The notes under the pieces were generated by a model that did not search any database, had not been told where the DNA came from, and saw nothing but the letters and a program-made list of their open reading frames with translations. Source: Epilithonimonas zeae (GTDB lineage Bacteria > Bacteroidota > Bacteroidia > Flavobacteriales > Weeksellaceae). Taken from it: a DNA stretch of 64,000 bases. Positions 61,413 through 64,000 of the stretch are shown here, in pieces. Where the stretch lies: assembly GCF_023278365.1 (NCBI RefSeq), contig NZ_CP075338.1, positions 2,790,001-2,854,000 of the forward strand, written 5' to 3'. Within the stretch, counting starts at the first letter, position 1. The number at the start of each line of letters is the position of its first letter. Made by a program: the position numbers and the translations under genes.

Positions 61413-62006
61413 ATGAAAAAAACTTTTACAATACTTTTAATGATTCTTATTGGAGGATTTGGAGGATATTTTTATTACAAATATTCGCAAAAAAATAAAG
61501 AAAACAATATTACTTCAGAAGCAGAAAATATTTCAAATACTCCAGAAACTGTGGAAAACCATAATGAAAATTTGGAAACTTCCAATGCCGAAGAACCTGA
61601 CGAAGAATCTCCACATTCAGGAAAACAAATTGATGAAACACAACTCGATGATGAAAGTTTAAAAAAATGGAAAGGTGAATATTATTTAGAATATTTCGAC
61701 GAAAAAAGCAAATCTATCCATCCAATAAAATTATCATTGAAAATTGACGCTCCTGATGACAGCAGTATCTTGATTTGGAGATATGATGAAGATAAGCAAA
61801 CGGATAAAGAAGCAGCATTTTCAGGCGAATTTTGGAAAATGGGAAATGAAAATAATGAATTAGATTTTATTTTGGGAGTTCAATCTGGTGTGTTTGAAGG
61901 AAAAAATGAAAGCACATTTTTTCTATCCGAGAAAGATGGAAGATTCTTCATAAGAACCAATTATTTGGATAAAAATGACGCTGTGTTGATTAAGAAAATT
62001 AAATAA
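61413..62006 (+). CDS. Membrane-anchored protein of unknown function, 197 aa
   Basis: N-terminal helix (about residues 5-22), then a long acidic, Asn/Glu-rich linker (about 28-80, including AEEPDEESPHSGKQID), then a beta-rich domain with SLKKWKGEYYLEYFDEKSKS and LSEKDGRFFIRTNY. Paralogue of the previous gene, with a longer linker. Function unknown. A terminator follows. Confidence 0.75.
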   Translation: MKKTFTILLMILIGGFGGYFYYKYSQKNKENNITSEAENISNTPETVENHNENLETSNAEEPDEESPHSGKQIDETQLDDESLKKWKGEYYLEYFDEKSKSIHPIKLSLKIDAPDDSSILIWRYDEDKQTDKEAAFSGEFWKMGNENNELDFILGVQSGVFEGKNESTFFLSEKDGRFFIRTNYLDKNDAVLIKKIK

Positions 62007-62030
62007 AAAATCTGTAAGAGATTTAACAAA

Positions 62031-62060
62031 AAACCGACCAAGAAAGGTCGGTTTTATTTT
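62031..62060 (+). terminator. Bidirectional terminator between the paralogue pair and fabG
   Basis: AAACCGACC (62031-62039) pairs with GGTCGGTTT (62046-62054), followed by TATTTTTT. Confidence 0.85.
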
Positions 62061-62082
62061 TTATAAATTAAAGTTCAATACC

Positions 62083-62826
62083 TTAAGTCAACATTCCGCC
62101 GTCAACATTCAGAACCTGACCTGTAACGTAAGAAGATAATTCACTTGCGAAGAAAACGCACGCATTGGCAACATCTGTAGGTTGTCCACCTCTTTTCATT
62201 GGGATTCCGTCTCTCCAGCCTTGAACTGTTTTTTCGTCAAGAGCAGCTGTCATTTCAGTTTCGATGAAACCTGGAGCGATAGCATTGCAACGGATGTTTC
62301 TGGAACCTAATTCCAAAGCGATAGATTTAGTAAACCCAATTGCTCCGGCTTTAGAAGCTGCGTAATTGGCTTGTCCAGCATTTCCTTTTACACCTACAAC
62401 CGAAGTCATATTGATTATGGAACCGGATTTTGCTTTCATCATTGGTTTGATAACCGCTTTTGTCAAGTTGAAAACAGAATCCAAATTAACTTTGATAATC
62501 GTATCCCAGTCGTCTTTTGACATTCTCAACATCAAATTATCTCTGGTGATTCCTGCATTATTTACCAAAATATCAATTGTTCCGAATTCTGCCAACACAT
62601 CCTCAACTAATTTTTGAGCAGCGTCGTAATCCGAAGCATCTGACTGATATCCTTTGATTTCTGTTATTTTGCTTAATTCCGATTCCAGTTCTTTAGCTTT
62701 TTCCACAGAACCGGCATATGTGAATGCGATTTTCGCACCTTCTTTGGCAAAAACTTCCGCAATTCCTCTACCGATTCCACGCGTTGCACCAGTGATGATT
62801 GCAACTTTACCTTGTAGTAATCCCAT
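62083..62826 (-). CDS. fabG: 3-oxoacyl-[acyl-carrier-protein] reductase
   Basis: 247 aa short-chain dehydrogenase of type II fatty-acid synthesis, reducing 3-oxoacyl-ACP with NADPH. NADP site GATRGIGRGIA, NNAGITRDNL, catalytic triad S142, Y155 and K159 (in ANYAASKAG), and GFIETEMTAAL then SSYVTGQVLNVDGGM at the end, all typical of FabG rather than other SDRs. Preceded by a Bacteroidota promoter that overlaps the end of the next gene. Confidence 0.94.
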   Translation of the reverse strand: MGLLQGKVAIITGATRGIGRGIAEVFAKEGAKIAFTYAGSVEKAKELESELSKITEIKGYQSDASDYDAAQKLVEDVLAEFGTIDILVNNAGITRDNLMLRMSKDDWDTIIKVNLDSVFNLTKAVIKPMMKAKSGSIINMTSVVGVKGNAGQANYAASKAGAIGFTKSIALELGSRNIRCNAIAPGFIETEMTAALDEKTVQGWRDGIPMKRGGQPTDVANACVFFASELSSYVTGQVLNVDGGMLT

Positions 62827-62860
62827 ATATTTTTTTAATGTTTTCTAAAATTTGTTATGG

Positions 62861-62891
62861 CAAAAATAATACTTTAAGAATTATTGACAAT
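62861..62891 (-). promoter_or_regulatory. Promoter for fabG
   Basis: Minus strand: TTG (62891-62889), a 20-nt spacer and TATTTTTG (62868-62861), exact -7 consensus, 34 nt before the ATG. It overlaps the stop region of the upstream gene. Confidence 0.65.
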
Positions 62892-63705
62892 CCTTTGGTT
62901 TTTTCTCAATATGCTTTTGAAGTTTTTCGCTCCACTTATAGCAATGTTCTTTTGTTAAAACCATTTTATTCTGCTTTACTTTATAGATATTTTTAACAAT
63001 CGATGCTCCTGCACAACACTGATTGGTTTCTGTAATCAATTTATTTTTTTCATCAAATTCCAAAGAAGTTCCAGAAAAATCACTTGCAAAAAATTCATTC
63101 TTTTTATTATCAAACAAAAAATAGGTTTTTGAAGTATTTGGACCGGCGTAAGATTGCACACAGCTGGAAAAATCTTCGTAACCATCAAAATTATAATCTC
63201 CAACCGAAACATTATAGATACTATTAAATCCACATTCTTCCATTTTCATTTTCTGAAAAATTTGATTGCTTTTTTTATCGATAATTAAAAGATAATTCTC
63301 TTCATTTTCTTCAGTTCCTCTAAAATAAAATTGTTTAGTACTTTCTGATTGTAAAAATGATTTTTGATTTGCTTTTTTCTTTAAATAGACATTCAATTGA
63401 ACTTCTGTTTTGAGATTTGTCCAAGTTCCCAGGTATTCTTCTTTTCCATCTTTAAAGTTATCAAAATAGAATTTTGCCTTCCTCGTATCTCCATCCAATT
63501 CAAACAATATTAAATGTCCATTCTCAATAATTCCTTTAATAGAAATTGGCTCATTGAATTTTGAATAAATATAAATTCCATCAGCAAATTCTCTATCAAT
63601 ATTAAGAACCATCTCAATTGGGTAATTACCAATTTTTCCTTCATAACTGACTTGAGTGAAGAAAAAAGCTGGAAAAAACAGAAATATGAGTTTAAGAAAA
63701 TTCAT
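62881..63705 (-). CDS. Exported XAC2610-like protein
   Basis: 274 aa. Signal peptide MNFLKLIFLFFPAFFFTQ. The C-terminal half has the pattern NVSVGDYNFDGYEDFSSCVQ, then GPNTSKTYFLFD, as in proteins of the XAC2610 type (an integrin-like or calcium-loop repeat, DxNxDGxxD-like). Four Cys in the C-terminal part (CVQ, QCCAG, EHCY, KDCQ) may form disulfides. Function unknown. It is followed by rsmI upstream with a 3-nt gap. Confidence 0.75.
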   Translation of the reverse strand: MNFLKLIFLFFPAFFFTQVSYEGKIGNYPIEMVLNIDREFADGIYIYSKFNEPISIKGIIENGHLILFELDGDTRKAKFYFDNFKDGKEEYLGTWTNLKTEVQLNVYLKKKANQKSFLQSESTKQFYFRGTEENEENYLLIIDKKSNQIFQKMKMEECGFNSIYNVSVGDYNFDGYEDFSSCVQSYAGPNTSKTYFLFDNKKNEFFASDFSGTSLEFDEKNKLITETNQCCAGASIVKNIYKVKQNKMVLTKEHCYKWSEKLQKHIEKKPKDCQ

Positions 63706-63708
63706 TTT

Positions 63709-64000
63709 TTAGATTGAATTATTCACGATTAGAACAATTTCGCCTTTTAAAGTTTTGCTTTTCGAGAATTCAATTAACTCATTGATTGTCCCTCGTTTAG
63801 TTTCTTCAAATTTTTTTGAAATTTCTCGACTCAAACTTGCTCTAGTTTCTTCCCCAAAGAATTCTTTGATTTGCTCAAGTGTTGTATTGATTTTATGTGG
63901 GCTTTCGTAAAGAACGATTGTCTTTTTCTCTTCAGCCAATTGTTTTAGTTTGGTTTGTCTTCCTTTTTTTTGAGGAAGAAATCCAGCAAAAAGAAACTCA
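63709..64000 (-). CDS. rsmI: 16S rRNA (cytidine(1402)-2'-O)-methyltransferase, partial (5' part beyond the window edge)
   Basis: C-terminal 96 codons of RsmI, which methylates C1402 of 16S rRNA with S-adenosylmethionine. Recognised by FLFAGFLPQKKGRQTKLKQL, TIVLYESPHKINTTL and SLSREISKKFEETKRG, all characteristic of the C-terminal half. The frame is open to the window edge at 64000. A TTG at 63939 is an internal codon, not the start. Confidence 0.92.
   Translation of the reverse strand, partial: EFLFAGFLPQKKGRQTKLKQLAEEKKTIVLYESPHKINTTLEQIKEFFGEETRASLSREISKKFEETKRGTINELIEFSKSKTLKGEIVLIVNNSI

Overview
This window is AT-rich chromosomal DNA from a member of the Bacteroidota, most likely a Flavobacteriia/Weeksellaceae organism of the Chryseobacterium-Epilithonimonas kind. 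The evidence is the gene families (a GLPGLI protein, a SusA-like GH13 amylase, YARHG, DUF3667, Pr6Pr and XAC2610-like proteins, an MBL-rhodanese fusion), weak ribosome binding sites, several TTG/GTG starts, and promoters of the Bacteroidota type (TTG, 17-21 nt, TAnnTTTG). The genus is inferred, not proven. No phage, integrase, intact insertion sequence, CRISPR array or rRNA operon was seen. One tRNA gene (Asn) is present.

Layout. 1-6.7 kb: secreted amylase, a small unknown gene, an SRPBCC protein, a two-component system with a frameshifted four-helix-bundle gene between kinase and regulator, and an L,D-transpeptidase-like protein. 7-12 kb: nitrilase-family amidase, lipoproteins, thioredoxin, a three-domain persulfide dioxygenase/rhodanese (CstB-like) and a JmjC-like cupin. 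12-17 kb: mutS, small envelope proteins, two thioredoxin-fold proteins and DUF2809. 17-20.8 kb: leftward run of a BaiN-like flavoprotein, lipoproteins, DUF2306, YARHG and a lipoprotein gene broken by one in-frame TGA. 21-24.6 kb: thioesterase, thiL, an M48 lipoprotein protease and an AraC regulator. 24.8-31.7 kb: leftward pgi, folD, queE, a polyprenyl sugar-phosphate transferase, MlaE/MlaF-like ABC genes and an outer-membrane barrel.

31.9-45.2 kb is the most distinctive part: sixteen tightly packed leftward genes forming a tellurium-resistance-type (Ter) stress system. It has five TerD-domain proteins, TelA, TerC, three vWA proteins (TerY type), a PP2C phosphatase and a eukaryote-like kinase (with TerY, the TerY-P triad), a HAD-fold protein and a phosphoribosyltransferase-like protein (a reduced nucleotide-metabolite module), and two proteins of unrecognised function. 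A candidate promoter lies before its first gene, and an 11-bp tandem repeat array lies further upstream, between it and cydAB.

45.7-64 kb: cytochrome bd oxidase (cydAB), a small barrel protein, two tandem TPR-tailed serine hydrolases, a GLPGLI protein, pirin, rseP, tRNA-Asn, two membrane proteins, a glycosyltransferase, guaC, a DUF1835 protein, a nucleosidase, two paralogous membrane-anchored proteins, fabG, an XAC2610-like protein and the 3' part of rsmI, cut by the window edge.

Non-coding structure includes REP-like stem-loops near 6.95-7.03 and 20.82-20.90 kb, an inverted pair of a dispersed intergenic repeat (53.56-53.69 and 58.13-58.21 kb), and several hairpin terminators. Positions and motifs were read by eye; family assignments are from recognition of conserved motifs without a database search.
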